Positions 1 through 7,748 are shown, counted from the first letter of the stretch. The stretch is DNA of 64,000 nt from Lacticaseibacillus nasuensis JCM 17158 (GCF_001434705.1 NZ_AZDJ01000003.1:62001-126000), one strand, 5' to 3'. Program-made: numbers and translations. The notes: generated by a model not told the origin, from the letters alone.

Positions 1-14
1 GCAGGGCGCCTAAC

Positions 15-233
15 CTACTTTGCTGGTTTATCCTCAAGTGCCTTACGCACTTCTTCGTCAATCTGTAGCTGTACAAGTTCAGTCTCAATAAACACTAATG
101 ACCAATAGCGATCATCTTCGCCCCCCATCACTTCTTGGTTGTCGAGACTCTTTTTAATAGCCTCCCATTCTTGTGTTAGTAAAGCGATTCTTTCAGCATT
201 GGTTAACTCTGTTTTCTGTTTATTCTTAGCCAT
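15..233 (-). CDS. Small charged protein of unknown function (72 aa)
   Basis: The predicted product is 72 residues, strongly charged and mostly helical in composition, with no signal peptide or membrane segment. I chose the internal ATG at 233 because a GAGGTG ribosome binding site lies eight bases upstream; the longer reading frame to 278 has no such site. It is the last leftward gene after tRNA-Lys but is separated from it by a terminator, so it needs its own promoter. Three 12-bp direct repeats lie just upstream, which suggests a dedicated regulator. I do not recognise the family. Confidence 0.6.
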   Translation of the reverse strand: MAKNKQKTELTNAERIALLTQEWEAIKKSLDNQEVMGGEDDRYWSLVFIETELVQLQIDEEVRKALEDKPAK

Positions 234-283
234 CTCAGGCACCTCAATACGCCACTCCTGCCCGCACACTGAATTCAATTTGC

Positions 284-316
284 TGGTGATATGTTTGGTG
301 ATATATCTGGTGATAT
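284..316. repeat. Three 12-bp-spaced direct repeats upstream of the 72-aa gene
   Basis: TGGTGATAT occurs at 284, 296 and 308, an exact 12-bp period. The copies sit in the upstream region of the leftward gene ending at 15. Regular direct repeats of this kind are typical of multi-copy operators or iterons. The ligand is unknown. Confidence 0.55.
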
Positions 317-350
317 TTACATGTTTTCACGTTGCCATAGATGGACACCG

Positions 351-404
351 AAAAAAGAAAAACCGCGGTGTGATGGGCTTTAACAAGCTCTCACGGACCG
401 CGGT
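351..404 (-). terminator. Terminator downstream of tRNA-Lys
   Basis: On the minus strand ACCGCGGT (397-404) pairs with a second ACCGCGGT (362-369). Inside, GTGA/TCAC and GCTT/AAGC extend the stem, and a T-rich run follows. It ends tRNA-Lys transcription. Confidence 0.75.
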
Positions 405-417
405 AAAAGTGCTATTC

Positions 418-490
418 TGGGTGGTCAGGGGATCGAACCCTGGACCCACGGATTAAGAGTCCGTTGCTCTGCCAGCTGAGCTAACCACCC
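418..490 (-). tRNA. tRNA-Lys (anticodon CUU)
   Basis: The minus strand gives a complete cloverleaf. The acceptor stem is GGGTGGT/ACCACCC, the D arm has the usual AGCTCAG, the anticodon loop is CTCTTAA with CUU at positions 34-36, and the T arm contains GGTTCGATCCC. CUU reads AAG (lysine). The CCA end is not encoded: the bases after discriminator A read GAA. A terminator follows at 351-404. Confidence 0.95.
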
Positions 491-581
491 ATAAAACCTG
501 TTGGTCGCCTTGACGACTTAAATATAGTATCACGCCACCAAAGGCCACGCAAGAGGTTTTTCATAAAAAAAACGGGTTTCG

Positions 582-1520
582 TTAGTCCAATTCGAACAAC
601 GGATGAATTGATTTATTCGCCGCAATCAGCTTAATCGCCTGACCAATCATCGGGCCAACCGACACCACATGCATATTCGGCAGCTGTTTCGCTTCCGGCA
701 ACGCGATCGTATCGGTCACGACGATGTTGCGCAACGGCAAGTCGCGAAGCCGTTCGGTGGCCCCTTGTGAGAAGACGGCGTGCGTCGCCGCGGCACAAAT
801 ATCCCGGGCACCGGCTTCTTTGAGCGCCGCCACGGATTCCACGATCCGCAGCCCGGTATCAATCATGTCGTCGATGATGATGCAGTGCTTACCGGCCACA
901 TCCCCGATGACTCCAGCGGCGGTGTCTTCCTTGCGCTTGTCGATGATGGCAATCGGTGCGTTCAGGTATTCCGCCAAGGCGCGGGCGTGTTTGGTGCCGG
1001 AGTGATCCGGGGCCACCACCACAACATCCTTAAGGTCGTCGGCAAACGATGACCGGAAATAGCGGCCGAATAACACCATAGCCTTGAGGTGATCTACGGG
1101 AACGTCGAAGAAACCCTGGAGTTGATCGGCGTGCAAGTCAACGGCAACGAAGCGGTCGATGCCGTCCATTTCTAGCAGGTTTGCTACCAGCTTCGCCGTG
1201 ATGGGCTCGCGGGCGCGAGCCTTGCGATCGGCGCGGGCATAACCGTAGTATGGCACCACGACGTTAATGAGATGAGCGCTAGCCCGACGCAGCGCGTCGA
1301 CCATAATTAAGAGTTCCATCAAGTTCTCGTTAACCGGATCCGAGACGGGTTGAATGACGTACACATCCGCACCGCGCACGCTCACATCAAGGTCGATTTG
1401 GATTTCCCCATCGGCAAAATGCTTCACGGACGCCGGCGACAACGGCACGCCGACCTCATCGGCAATGCGATGCGCCAGGCGGTGATTCCCATTCAAGGTA
1501 AAAAGCTTCAGATTCGCCAT
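582..1520 (-). CDS. prs: Divergent ribose-phosphate pyrophosphokinase (PRPP synthase-like)
   Basis: This 312-residue protein is a PRPP synthase homologue, the enzyme class that makes 5-phosphoribosyl pyrophosphate from ribose-5-phosphate and ATP. The N-terminal half keeps family motifs: FADGEIQ, YGYARADRKARAREPIT and DLHADQLQGFFD. The C-terminal half is unusual. The catalytic flexible loop, KRRPRPN in typical enzymes, reads KRKEDTAAG near residue 195 and is about four residues shorter. The PRPP-binding loop DDIIDTAGT reads DDMIDTGLR near 217-225. It may be a second, Prs2-like paralogue with altered regulation or low activity. Start: ATG with AAAGGAGA upstream. Confidence 0.85.
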   Translation of the reverse strand: MANLKLFTLNGNHRLAHRIADEVGVPLSPASVKHFADGEIQIDLDVSVRGADVYVIQPVSDPVNENLMELLIMVDALRRASAHLINVVVPYYGYARADRKARAREPITAKLVANLLEMDGIDRFVAVDLHADQLQGFFDVPVDHLKAMVLFGRYFRSSFADDLKDVVVVAPDHSGTKHARALAEYLNAPIAIIDKRKEDTAAGVIGDVAGKHCIIIDDMIDTGLRIVESVAALKEAGARDICAAATHAVFSQGATERLRDLPLRNIVVTDTIALPEAKQLPNMHVVSVGPMIGQAIKLIAANKSIHPLFELD

Positions 1521-1661
1521 GTTTTCTCCTTTAGTTGGCTACGAGCTTGTCACAACAAGCGGTTTACCCTTTTAGTATACGCAATTTTACTTAAGCCTGA
1601 AAGCTTGAGCGCGAACTTCCGGCGAGTCTTTGGTAGAATGAGGGCAGCTAGGAGGTCGCTT

Positions 1662-2450
1662 ATGTTTCCCACTCGCGTTTTATCACTACCCAATGCGCTG
1701 AATCTGCGCGAGCTCGGCGGCTACCCCGCTGGCGAGCGTTTTATCGCCTGGCACAAGCTGTTACGCAGCGGGACGCTGGGCCACCTCGACCGGTCTGCAG
1801 GCGTCGAATTGGCCGGCTACGGTGTCAGTACCGTGGTTGATTTACGCACTCGCGGCGAGCAAACTACCCGGCCGGACCAGCTGCCGCGCACGGTGCGCTA
1901 CCGGCCCATGTCGGTCTACCCCTTCGCCGATCATTACGGCCGATTCACCAAGGCGGCGCGGCGCTTGCGCCGCGCCACCCGCACGGGCAATACGATGACC
2001 ACAACGTATGTGCAGTTGCTGATGGATACGCATGCGCGGCAAGTGTTCGCCGACTTGTTTGGCATTTTACTGGCGACGACAGGACCGCGGCAGGCCGTGT
2101 TATTCCACTGCACCGCCGGCAAGGACCGCACCGGAGTGGCCGCCATCATGATTGAAGCGGCACTCGGGGTCCCAGCCGCCACGCAACGTGAGGATTACCT
2201 ATTGACCAACTTGGTGCTGGAGCGGCCCGGCGAGTTCGCCCATGCGGATCTGACGCAAGGCGCCAGCGCCTTTGTGAATCAAATGAACGCCCACACCGCC
2301 GAAGTGGCTAACTTCACCGCCGTGCAGGACTTTGTTACCACCAACTACGGGGCTTGGCCGGCGTACCTTCACCAGTCCCTGGGGCTTAGCGCGCAAGACC
2401 TGACCGATTTGCGCCAATTATATCTCACCGATTCTCCTGAACCGAGGTAA
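1662..2450 (+). CDS. Tyrosine-protein phosphatase, lipid/protein phosphatase type
   Basis: The 262-residue cytoplasmic protein carries the phosphatase signature HCTAGKDRTG near residues 149-158, with the CX5R nucleophile cysteine and arginine loop. An early NLRELGGY motif is also typical of bacterial Y_phosphatase3 proteins, which act on phosphotyrosine or phosphoinositides. The start at 1662 is set by AGGAGG at 1650-1655; the open frame runs further upstream through the prs promoter but has no binding site there. The next gene starts four bases after this stop, so the two are co-transcribed. The substrate is not predictable. Confidence 0.85.
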   Translation: MFPTRVLSLPNALNLRELGGYPAGERFIAWHKLLRSGTLGHLDRSAGVELAGYGVSTVVDLRTRGEQTTRPDQLPRTVRYRPMSVYPFADHYGRFTKAARRLRRATRTGNTMTTTYVQLLMDTHARQVFADLFGILLATTGPRQAVLFHCTAGKDRTGVAAIMIEAALGVPAATQREDYLLTNLVLERPGEFAHADLTQGASAFVNQMNAHTAEVANFTAVQDFVTTNYGAWPAYLHQSLGLSAQDLTDLRQLYLTDSPEPR

Positions 2451-2454
2451 TCAC

Positions 2455-3387
2455 ATGAAAAAAAGTCGTTTGATCGGCACCGTGACGCCACTGCTGCTCA
2501 CCGCGAGCGCCTTGGCGGCAGCGGAAAAGCTCTACTCGTTCGCCTTTAAGCGCATCAACTACGTCCCTGACGCCAGCGACGAGATGCAAAAATATGCTAC
2601 GGCGTATTATCGGCACGTCGACTGGGTGGCCACGCATGACCACCTGGCTGTTTGGCATCTCGACACGACGGATCACCAGCACCTTTCTGCGCTGTGGCTC
2701 GCTCACCCGAACAGTCATAAGGCCGTAATCATCGGCCATGGTTATAAGGGCACTGGCATCACGATGAGCAACTACGCGCAGATGTTTTACGAGCTCGGGT
2801 TTTCCGTGTTGCTGCCGGATGACCGCGGGCATGGGCAATCTGACGGCGATTATATCAGCTTCGGCTGGTTAGATCGGGCCGATTACCTCGGCTGGCTCGA
2901 TAAAATGGCACAGGAACTGGGGCCAGAAGCACAACTTCTGCTTTTTGGTGTCAGCATGGGCGCCGCCACGGTCAGCATGGTGGCCGGCTCTTCCGCCTTG
3001 CCTCCGCAAGTGAAGGCTGTCGTGGCGGATTGCGGCTACTCGTCGCTGGATGAGGAGCTTTCCTACCTGTTAAAAAAACTGTTTCACCTACCGCGCCGGC
3101 CCTTGGTGCCCCTAGCTAGCTTCATCAACTACCGCCGGCTAGGTTTTGGCATCGGCCAAGTCGACGTCAAACGCGCCCTGCGCCACAACCACTTGCCGCT
3201 GTTGGTCATTCACGGGGCCAAGGACGTCTATGTCCCGACTGCGATGGGCATCACCAACTACAACGCCTCTGCCGGCCCCAAGGCGTTGTGGATCGTTCCT
3301 GACGCGATTCACGCCGAAAGCTACTGGGTCGACCCCACAGCTTATCGCGACCACATCGCGGCGTTCATCGCCCCTTACTTTGCGTAA
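2455..3387 (+). CDS. Membrane-anchored alpha/beta hydrolase
   Basis: This 310-residue protein starts with a hydrophobic segment (about residues 8-24) that looks like an uncleaved signal anchor, so the enzyme probably faces outward. The hydrolase core shows an oxyanion HGYKG segment, PDDRGHG, the nucleophile elbow GVSMGA with Ser near 167, an acid in HGAKDVYV and a C-terminal His in DAIHAES. This matches the cephalosporin deacetylase/YqkD-like serine hydrolases. The substrate is unknown. It lies directly behind the phosphatase gene, and GAGG overlapping that gene's end serves as binding site. Confidence 0.8.
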   Translation: MKKSRLIGTVTPLLLTASALAAAEKLYSFAFKRINYVPDASDEMQKYATAYYRHVDWVATHDHLAVWHLDTTDHQHLSALWLAHPNSHKAVIIGHGYKGTGITMSNYAQMFYELGFSVLLPDDRGHGQSDGDYISFGWLDRADYLGWLDKMAQELGPEAQLLLFGVSMGAATVSMVAGSSALPPQVKAVVADCGYSSLDEELSYLLKKLFHLPRRPLVPLASFINYRRLGFGIGQVDVKRALRHNHLPLLVIHGAKDVYVPTAMGITNYNASAGPKALWIVPDAIHAESYWVDPTAYRDHIAAFIAPYFA

Positions 3388-3415
3388 TTTCCTTGCGGTT
3401 AGGCCACCATATCAG

Positions 3416-3444
3416 TTGACAATGGCAGCCGAATGGCCTATATT
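3416..3444 (+). promoter_or_regulatory. nagB promoter
   Basis: -35 TTGACA at 3416-3421, a 17-base spacer and -10 TATATT at 3439-3444, placed 31 bases before the nagB start. Confidence 0.8.
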
Positions 3445-3457
3445 GGACTAGACCAAA
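3442..3457. promoter_or_regulatory. GntR/NagR-type operator overlapping the nagB -10
   Basis: ATTGGACTAGACCAAA is a near-palindrome around CTAG and matches the TGGnCTAGnCCA pattern bound by HutC-subfamily GntR regulators such as NagR. It overlaps the -10 box, so repression relieved by amino-sugar phosphate is the likely mode. Confidence 0.65.
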
Positions 3458-3474
3458 CAAGGAGGACAACCATC

Positions 3475-4185
3475 ATGGATATCAAAATCGTGAAGGACAA
3501 AGTAGCTGGCGGCCAAGCGGCGTTCGCCATCATTCAACAGGGCATCGCTACCGGCGCCAAGGTCTTGGGCCTGGCCACCGGGAGCACCCCAATCACGTTA
3601 TACCAAGAAATGATCAAAAGTGACTTGGACTTTCGTCAGCTGACATCCGTCAACCTTGATGAATACGTTGGGCTGCCTTACGACAACCCGCAAAGTTACC
3701 ACCAATTCATGCAAGACAACTTGTTCAGCAAAAAGCCGTTCAAGCATTCCTACGTTCCAGAAGGCATGGCAGCCGACATCGACCAAGCGGCCAAAGACTA
3801 TGACAAAATCATCGAAGCCAACCCAATTGACATTCAGATTCTCGGCATCGGGCGCAACGGGCACATCGGCTTCAACGAGCCCGGCACGCCATTCGACGAA
3901 TTGACCCACGAGGTGCGCCTCACCGAATCGACTATCGAAGCCAACAAGCGCTTCTTCGCAGACGAAAAAGACGTCCCGCGCAAGGCGATTTCCATGGGTA
4001 TCGGTTCAATCATGAAGAGCAAGCAGATCATCTTGATGGCCTATGGTAGCGACAAAGCCGACGCCATTCAGGCAACCATCGAAGGCCCCGTGACCACCCA
4101 CGTTCCGGCCTCCGTCTTGCAAAACCACGCCAACGCCACCATCATCATCGATGAAGCCGCGGCCAGCAAGCTCACGAACAAGTAA
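3475..4185 (+). CDS. nagB: Glucosamine-6-phosphate deaminase
   Basis: NagB converts glucosamine-6-phosphate to fructose-6-phosphate and ammonia in the cytoplasm, feeding amino sugars into glycolysis. The 236-residue length fits the short Firmicute form. Signatures are LATGSTP near the N terminus (phosphate binding), NLDEYVGL with the catalytic aspartate, and [14 protein letters not shown] with the catalytic histidine. Start at 3475 with AAGGAGG just upstream; the earlier in-frame ATG lies inside the promoter. It is a single-gene unit with a strong promoter, a NagR-like operator and its own terminator; nagA is not in the window. Confidence 0.96.
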   Translation: MDIKIVKDKVAGGQAAFAIIQQGIATGAKVLGLATGSTPITLYQEMIKSDLDFRQLTSVNLDEYVGLPYDNPQSYHQFMQDNLFSKKPFKHSYVPEGMAADIDQAAKDYDKIIEANPIDIQILGIGRNGHIGFNEPGTPFDELTHEVRLTESTIEANKRFFADEKDVPRKAISMGIGSIMKSKQIILMAYGSDKADAIQATIEGPVTTHVPASVLQNHANATIIIDEAAASKLTNK

Positions 4186-4186
4186 T

Positions 4187-4212
4187 TCCCGCCCGCTGTG
4201 GCGGGCTTTTTC
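4187..4212 (+). terminator. nagB terminator
   Basis: CCCGCC/GGCGGG stem with a six-base loop followed by CTTTTT, directly after the stop codon. Confidence 0.8.
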
Positions 4213-4263
4213 GTTTGCACCGAGTTTGGTACAATGAAACGCAGTAAAGCTCTGGAGGATATG

Positions 4264-5052
4264 ATGGTTAAAGCAATTGCGCTGTTTGATTTGGACATGA
4301 CGCTACTCAACGATGACAAGCAAATCGCCCCGGAAAACGTGGCCGCCCTGCACGCGCTGCGCGCCAACGACGTGTTACCCATGCTGTCTACCGGCCGCAA
4401 TCTGTGGGAGTTGCACGACTTATTCCGCATCGGTGGCCTGAACTCGGCCATCGGGGCAAACGGCGCGGACATCATGTACGACGGCGTCCACCTGATGCAG
4501 CAGCCGATTGGTCAGCCTCAAATTCGCCGCATTGTCAAAATGGCCGACGAGCACAACGTTGCCATGGCATTTTTCAATGACCAACACGTCGCCGTGACCC
4601 GGCGCAATGCCGCCACCGAGCGCAACTTTCTCGGCTTCGTGAAGCAGCCGCACCCGCCGGTCGTGCCGGACTTTTACGAACACGAACCGGTGTGCATGAT
4701 GCTACTGTTTGTGCCTCGTACGCCAGCCGGCGATGCCATCGGCGCTGAGTTCAAGGCGGCCTTTCCGGAGCTGGCTTTTTACCGCAACGCCGAAGACACC
4801 ATGGACCTGGTGAACAACGGCATCACCAAGGCCAGTGGCTTGGCCTACCTGATGCGTCGCCCAGAGCTACAAGGCGTGCCGACGTATGCCTTCGGGGATG
4901 GCAACAACGACATCGAGATCCTGCAGGCGGCCACCGTCGGCATCGCCATGGGTAACGCCTTGCCCCAGGTGGCTGCCGTTGCCGACTATCAAACCGGCGA
5001 CTATTTACACGGCGGGATCCCCGATGCCTTGGCCCACTTCCACCTGATTTAA
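4264..5052 (+). CDS. Cof-type HAD hydrolase
   Basis: This 262-residue haloacid-dehalogenase-family phosphatase belongs to the Cof (IIB cap) group, which dephosphorylates sugar phosphates, FMN or similar metabolites. Motif I is FDLDMTLL at the N terminus with the nucleophilic aspartate, motif II is the LSTGR segment, and motif IV is FGDGNNDIEIL near the C terminus. Two ATGs are adjacent (4261, 4264); I prefer 4264 because GGAGG at 4254 is five bases away from it and only two from the other. A TACAAT -10 lies at 4230. The precise substrate cannot be read from sequence. Confidence 0.88.
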   Translation: MVKAIALFDLDMTLLNDDKQIAPENVAALHALRANDVLPMLSTGRNLWELHDLFRIGGLNSAIGANGADIMYDGVHLMQQPIGQPQIRRIVKMADEHNVAMAFFNDQHVAVTRRNAATERNFLGFVKQPHPPVVPDFYEHEPVCMMLLFVPRTPAGDAIGAEFKAAFPELAFYRNAEDTMDLVNNGITKASGLAYLMRRPELQGVPTYAFGDGNNDIEILQAATVGIAMGNALPQVAAVADYQTGDYLHGGIPDALAHFHLI

Positions 5053-5054
5053 CA

Positions 5055-5083
5055 TTGACAGCAGCGCCAGCCCTTGCTACACT
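5055..5083 (+). promoter_or_regulatory. Promoter of the LysE-type exporter gene
   Basis: -35 TTGACA at 5055-5060, 17-base spacer, -10 TACACT at 5078-5083. It gives a leader of about 125 bases before the coding start. Confidence 0.8.
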
Positions 5084-5107
5084 GGCCACAACTTAATTCG
5101 CTATTGG

Positions 5108-5200
5108 ACCGAGCCGTCGTCGGGCGCTCGGTGTAGGCACACTCCTTTTGGTCGTAGGCACGGCGCGTGGCGTCGGAAGACCGGAGGGGGCGTGCTTTTT
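5108..5200 (+). promoter_or_regulatory. Structured leader with a terminator-like hairpin
   Basis: The leader RNA can form a 7-bp hairpin ACCGAGC/GCTCGGT (5108-5132). A second structure pairs GCAC (5137) and CTCC..GGTC with GACC-GGAG and GTGC (5092-5095 of the next hundred, i.e. 5192-5195), followed directly by TTTTT. GTAGGCAC occurs twice (5133 and 5154), and both copies can compete for the single CGTGC before the T-run. This is the layout of a transcription attenuator or riboswitch. I cannot assign it to a known class. Confidence 0.5.
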
Positions 5201-5215
5201 ATGTGAGGAGGCCCC

Positions 5216-5833
5216 ATGTTTAATATTTATCTGCGCGGCATGCTGATCAGCATCGCCCTTGTCAGCTCGATTGGCATGCAAAATCTGTTCGTGTTCAACA
5301 CCGCCATGAGCAACCGGCTGCGACGCGCGCTATTGATCACCACCTTCGTCTGGATCGCCGATACCACGCTGACGCTCATCGCCTTTCTCGGCGTCGGTGC
5401 CATCATTACCCGTTATGCCTGGCTCAAGCTAGCCATCTTGCTGCTTGGCGGCGGTGTCGTCACTTGGATGGGGTATGGCATCCTGCGTGGTGCGAGCCAA
5501 ACGGCGATTGGCAATGACCGGCGGCACATGTCGCTACGCGAGGCCAACGCCTACGCCTGGACGGTGGCCTTTGCCAACCCCCAGGCCATCATCGATACCT
5601 CCGTATCGTTTGGAGCCATGCGCAGCACCCTCGCGCAAGGGGAGGTGGTGCCGTTTTTACTGGGCATTCTCTCGAGCACGCTCCTGTGGTTCTTTGGCGT
5701 CACCTTGATCATCGGTGGGTTAAAGAACCGCTTGCCGCGCAAATTCTTGCTCTGGGTCAACATCGTGTCAGGCCTCATCGTCATGGTGTACGGGGTCAGC
5801 CTAATTGGCCACGCTATCTCCTTGCTGTTGTGA
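5216..5833 (+). CDS. LysE/ArgO-family amino acid exporter
   Basis: The 205-residue protein is almost entirely hydrophobic, with about six predicted membrane helices. Family features include QNLFVF in the first helix region and NPQAIIDTSV near residue 120, the conserved Asn-Pro and Asp of LysE/ArgO proteins. These export basic amino acids (lysine, arginine) or analogues across the cytoplasmic membrane by proton or sodium coupling. AGGAGG sits just before the ATG. The gene is alone behind a strong promoter and an attenuator-like leader, so expression is probably ligand-controlled. Confidence 0.88.
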   Translation: MFNIYLRGMLISIALVSSIGMQNLFVFNTAMSNRLRRALLITTFVWIADTTLTLIAFLGVGAIITRYAWLKLAILLLGGGVVTWMGYGILRGASQTAIGNDRRHMSLREANAYAWTVAFANPQAIIDTSVSFGAMRSTLAQGEVVPFLLGILSSTLLWFFGVTLIIGGLKNRLPRKFLLWVNIVSGLIVMVYGVSLIGHAISLLL

Positions 5834-6059
5834 CTACCGGGGGACCTTGTGAAAAAATAACTGAGCGTTAGATAATGAAATAAAAATAGGCCACTTGGCG
5901 ACGTCCCACCTAACGCGGTTTCCCGTCGTTTCACAGTTTTGCCCATGAATTTAGGCTTGACAACCAAACGCCGATTCGGTGCGATTTACCAGCTTGTGAA
6001 TCAACTTTCACAAGTCATGGCGACTGAGATTTTAGCCCAATTCTCTCGAATGGCTCTGC
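5834..6059. other. Intergenic region with inverted repeat
   Basis: A long gap holding one clear element: the perfect inverted repeat CTTGTGAA-N6-TTCACAAG at 5993-6014, about 46 bases before a TATAAT -10 (6060-6065). A further TTGTGAA half-site lies near 5848 and a TTGACA at 5957. No open reading frame of convincing quality is present. The repeat looks like an operator for the downstream two-gene unit. Confidence 0.45.
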
Positions 6060-6099
6060 TATAATTAAGCCATTATCGTCAGAGTTGGAGGACAACATC

Positions 6100-6354
6100 G
6101 TGAGTAAGGGGACCCCGTTTGAACCATTATGGTTGAATGATCAATTTTATATTACCCTGACCCCAGGCCAGCAAACGAGCCTGCAGGTCTGGCGGGTCGC
6201 CGGGGACAAGCGCGAGCGCATCGGCGCCATGGACTATAAGTTCCACCGCGATGGGTTTGCGAGCTTCATCTATCGCTTATTACCCACGGTGGACCTCATG
6301 CAGATTCATCAGGTGCAAAAACGCCTGAATCCCTACTTCGACTTGGAAGTCTAA
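6100..6354 (+). CDS. Conserved-looking small protein of unknown function (84 aa)
   Basis: This soluble 84-residue protein begins at GTG 6100, set by GGAGGA seven bases upstream; the TTG at 6085 lies before that site. It has several aromatic and arginine residues and no membrane segment or recognisable motif. A TATAAT -10 lies 35 bases before the start and an 8-bp inverted repeat lies further upstream. It forms a two-gene unit with the membrane peptide at 6365, whose binding site directly follows this stop. Confidence 0.65.
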   Translation: MSKGTPFEPLWLNDQFYITLTPGQQTSLQVWRVAGDKRERIGAMDYKFHRDGFASFIYRLLPTVDLMQIHQVQKRLNPYFDLEV

Positions 6355-6364
6355 GGAGGCTATC

Positions 6365-6538
6365 ATGCCAGTTGTTGCGAAGTTAATGATCCTCGTCACG
6401 GTGGCCCTAATTGCCACCGTCGGCCTGTTGGTGACCGAATGGCGGACCCACCAACTCAGCCGCGGTGCCAGTGGCGCCAAGGCCGCAGTGGCGGTGCTCT
6501 TAATTGGCGTATTAATCAGTTTACTCATTGTTCGTTAA
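6365..6538 (+). CDS. Small two-helix membrane protein (57 aa)
   Basis: This short gene encodes 57 residues with two hydrophobic segments (about residues 3-23 and 40-55) joined by a basic polar loop, so it is a predicted hairpin membrane protein. TAAGGAGG overlaps the previous stop and gives a perfect binding site eight bases before the ATG. A strong terminator follows at once. It is probably co-expressed with the 84-residue protein. The function is unknown; size and topology would fit a small membrane-protein regulator, but nothing proves this. Confidence 0.7.
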   Translation: MPVVAKLMILVTVALIATVGLLVTEWRTHQLSRGASGAKAAVAVLLIGVLISLLIVR

Positions 6539-6568
6539 GCATTCACTCACCGGTGAATGCTTTTATTT
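6538..6568 (+). terminator. Terminator of the small-protein pair
   Basis: AGCATTCAC/GTGAATGCT stem with a short loop followed by TTTTATTTT. Confidence 0.85.
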
Positions 6569-6648
6569 TCGGTGGCGATTGCAACCGCTTTATTTTTTTG
6601 ATAAGGTACTCATGAGAGTATGAGATTAAAATGAGAGGAAGTCATGCT

Positions 6649-7710
6649 ATGTCTTTGACCACCGAAATTCGCCCTGGCGCGAATCGTTACCTGAACTACG
6701 CAGGCGCACTGAATGAGCTCCCGACCCTCCTAGCACCATTCACCCAGCCGATCATCGTCACCGGCACTAAGTCCTACGCCGCCTTCACGGCCGTCGCCCC
6801 TGAGCTGGCCTACCCGGTATTCCGTTATGACGGCACCGCCTCCGATGAAGACGCTGCCCGCATTGCCCAAGCCGCGCCGGCCGCGGATTGCGTGATTGGC
6901 ATCGGCGGCGGGCGCGTGCTGGATACCGCCAAGGATACTGCCGAGCTGCTTGGTCGGCCCTTTGTCAGCATCCCCACCTTGGCCTCGAACTGCGCGCCCT
7001 ACACGCCCATCGCCGCAATCTATCATCCCGATCACAGCTTCAAGCACGTCGCCTACTTCACCCAAGCCGCGTACGCGACGGTGGTCGACTGGGCGTTGAT
7101 TGTGACCACTCCGCGGGACTATTTCATCGCCGGAATCGGTGATACCCTCGCCAAGTGGTACGAACTTGAAGGCCTGACTCGTGGCCGAGAAGCCCAGTTA
7201 CCGGCGTTTAGCCGCGTGGCCAAGGCGATTGCCGGAGAGATCTTGACCACGCTGAAAACGCAGGCCAAAGACGCTTTGGCGGCCCTTGATGCCGGTGAGG
7301 TGACCCCTGCCTTCACCGATGTGGCCGATACGATCATCGGCGTGGCCGGTACCACCGGCGGCTTCGGTGTGGCGGATGGCCGTCAAGCCGGTGCTCATGC
7401 CGTGCATAACGGCCTGACGCACCTCCCCGAAACCCACGCCGTTTTGCATGGCAGTAAGGTCGCCTACGGGATTCTCGTGCAGCTCGCCCACACCGGCGAC
7501 TTGGCTGAAATCCAGGCTATTCTGCCGTTTTATCGCGCCATCGGCTTGCCGACTAAACTGGCCGATTTGAACATCACCACCGACGTGGACGAAAAAATGG
7601 CCACGGTGGCCGCCACCGCAGCCAGCGACGCAGAGTCCTTCAAGCTCGTCGACCCCGCCATCACACCGGCGCAAGTCGTCGCGGCCATGCAACTGGTCGA
7701 AGCCCAATAG
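6649..7710 (+). CDS. Iron-containing alcohol dehydrogenase family protein (glycerol dehydrogenase-like)
   Basis: This 353-residue cytoplasmic oxidoreductase has the two-domain layout of the family III metal-dependent dehydrogenases: an NAD-binding N-terminal half with GIGGGRVLDTAKD near residues 85-100, and an all-helical metal-binding C-terminal half. Metal ligands are visible as Asp in GIGDTLAKW and two His residues in HAVHNGLTHLPETHAVLHG. Closest relatives are GldA-like polyol dehydrogenases, but the substrate cannot be fixed. Start at the ATG of 6649, with AGAGGAAG seven bases upstream. A small palindrome TACTC-ATGA-GAGTA (6606-6619) lies in the promoter region. Confidence 0.85.
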   Translation: MSLTTEIRPGANRYLNYAGALNELPTLLAPFTQPIIVTGTKSYAAFTAVAPELAYPVFRYDGTASDEDAARIAQAAPAADCVIGIGGGRVLDTAKDTAELLGRPFVSIPTLASNCAPYTPIAAIYHPDHSFKHVAYFTQAAYATVVDWALIVTTPRDYFIAGIGDTLAKWYELEGLTRGREAQLPAFSRVAKAIAGEILTTLKTQAKDALAALDAGEVTPAFTDVADTIIGVAGTTGGFGVADGRQAGAHAVHNGLTHLPETHAVLHGSKVAYGILVQLAHTGDLAEIQAILPFYRAIGLPTKLADLNITTDVDEKMATVAATAASDAESFKLVDPAITPAQVVAAMQLVEAQ

Positions 7711-7713
7711 CGT

Positions 7714-7747
7714 AAAAAATTCCGACCCCTGCGGGCCGGAATTTTTT
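7714..7747. terminator. Bidirectional terminator between convergent genes
   Basis: AAAAAATTCCG (7714-7724) pairs with CGGAATTTTTT (7737-7747), with T-runs on both strands. It separates the dehydrogenase gene from the leftward surface operon. Confidence 0.85.
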
Positions 7748-7748
7748 C

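Noticed and set aside
570-581. prs terminator
   Set aside because: Only a four-base stem (AACG/CGTT) precedes the T-run on the minus strand, too weak to call.
1350-1661. N-terminal extension of the tyrosine phosphatase gene
   Set aside because: It overlaps the prs coding start and promoter and has no binding site; AGGAGG fixes the start at 1662.
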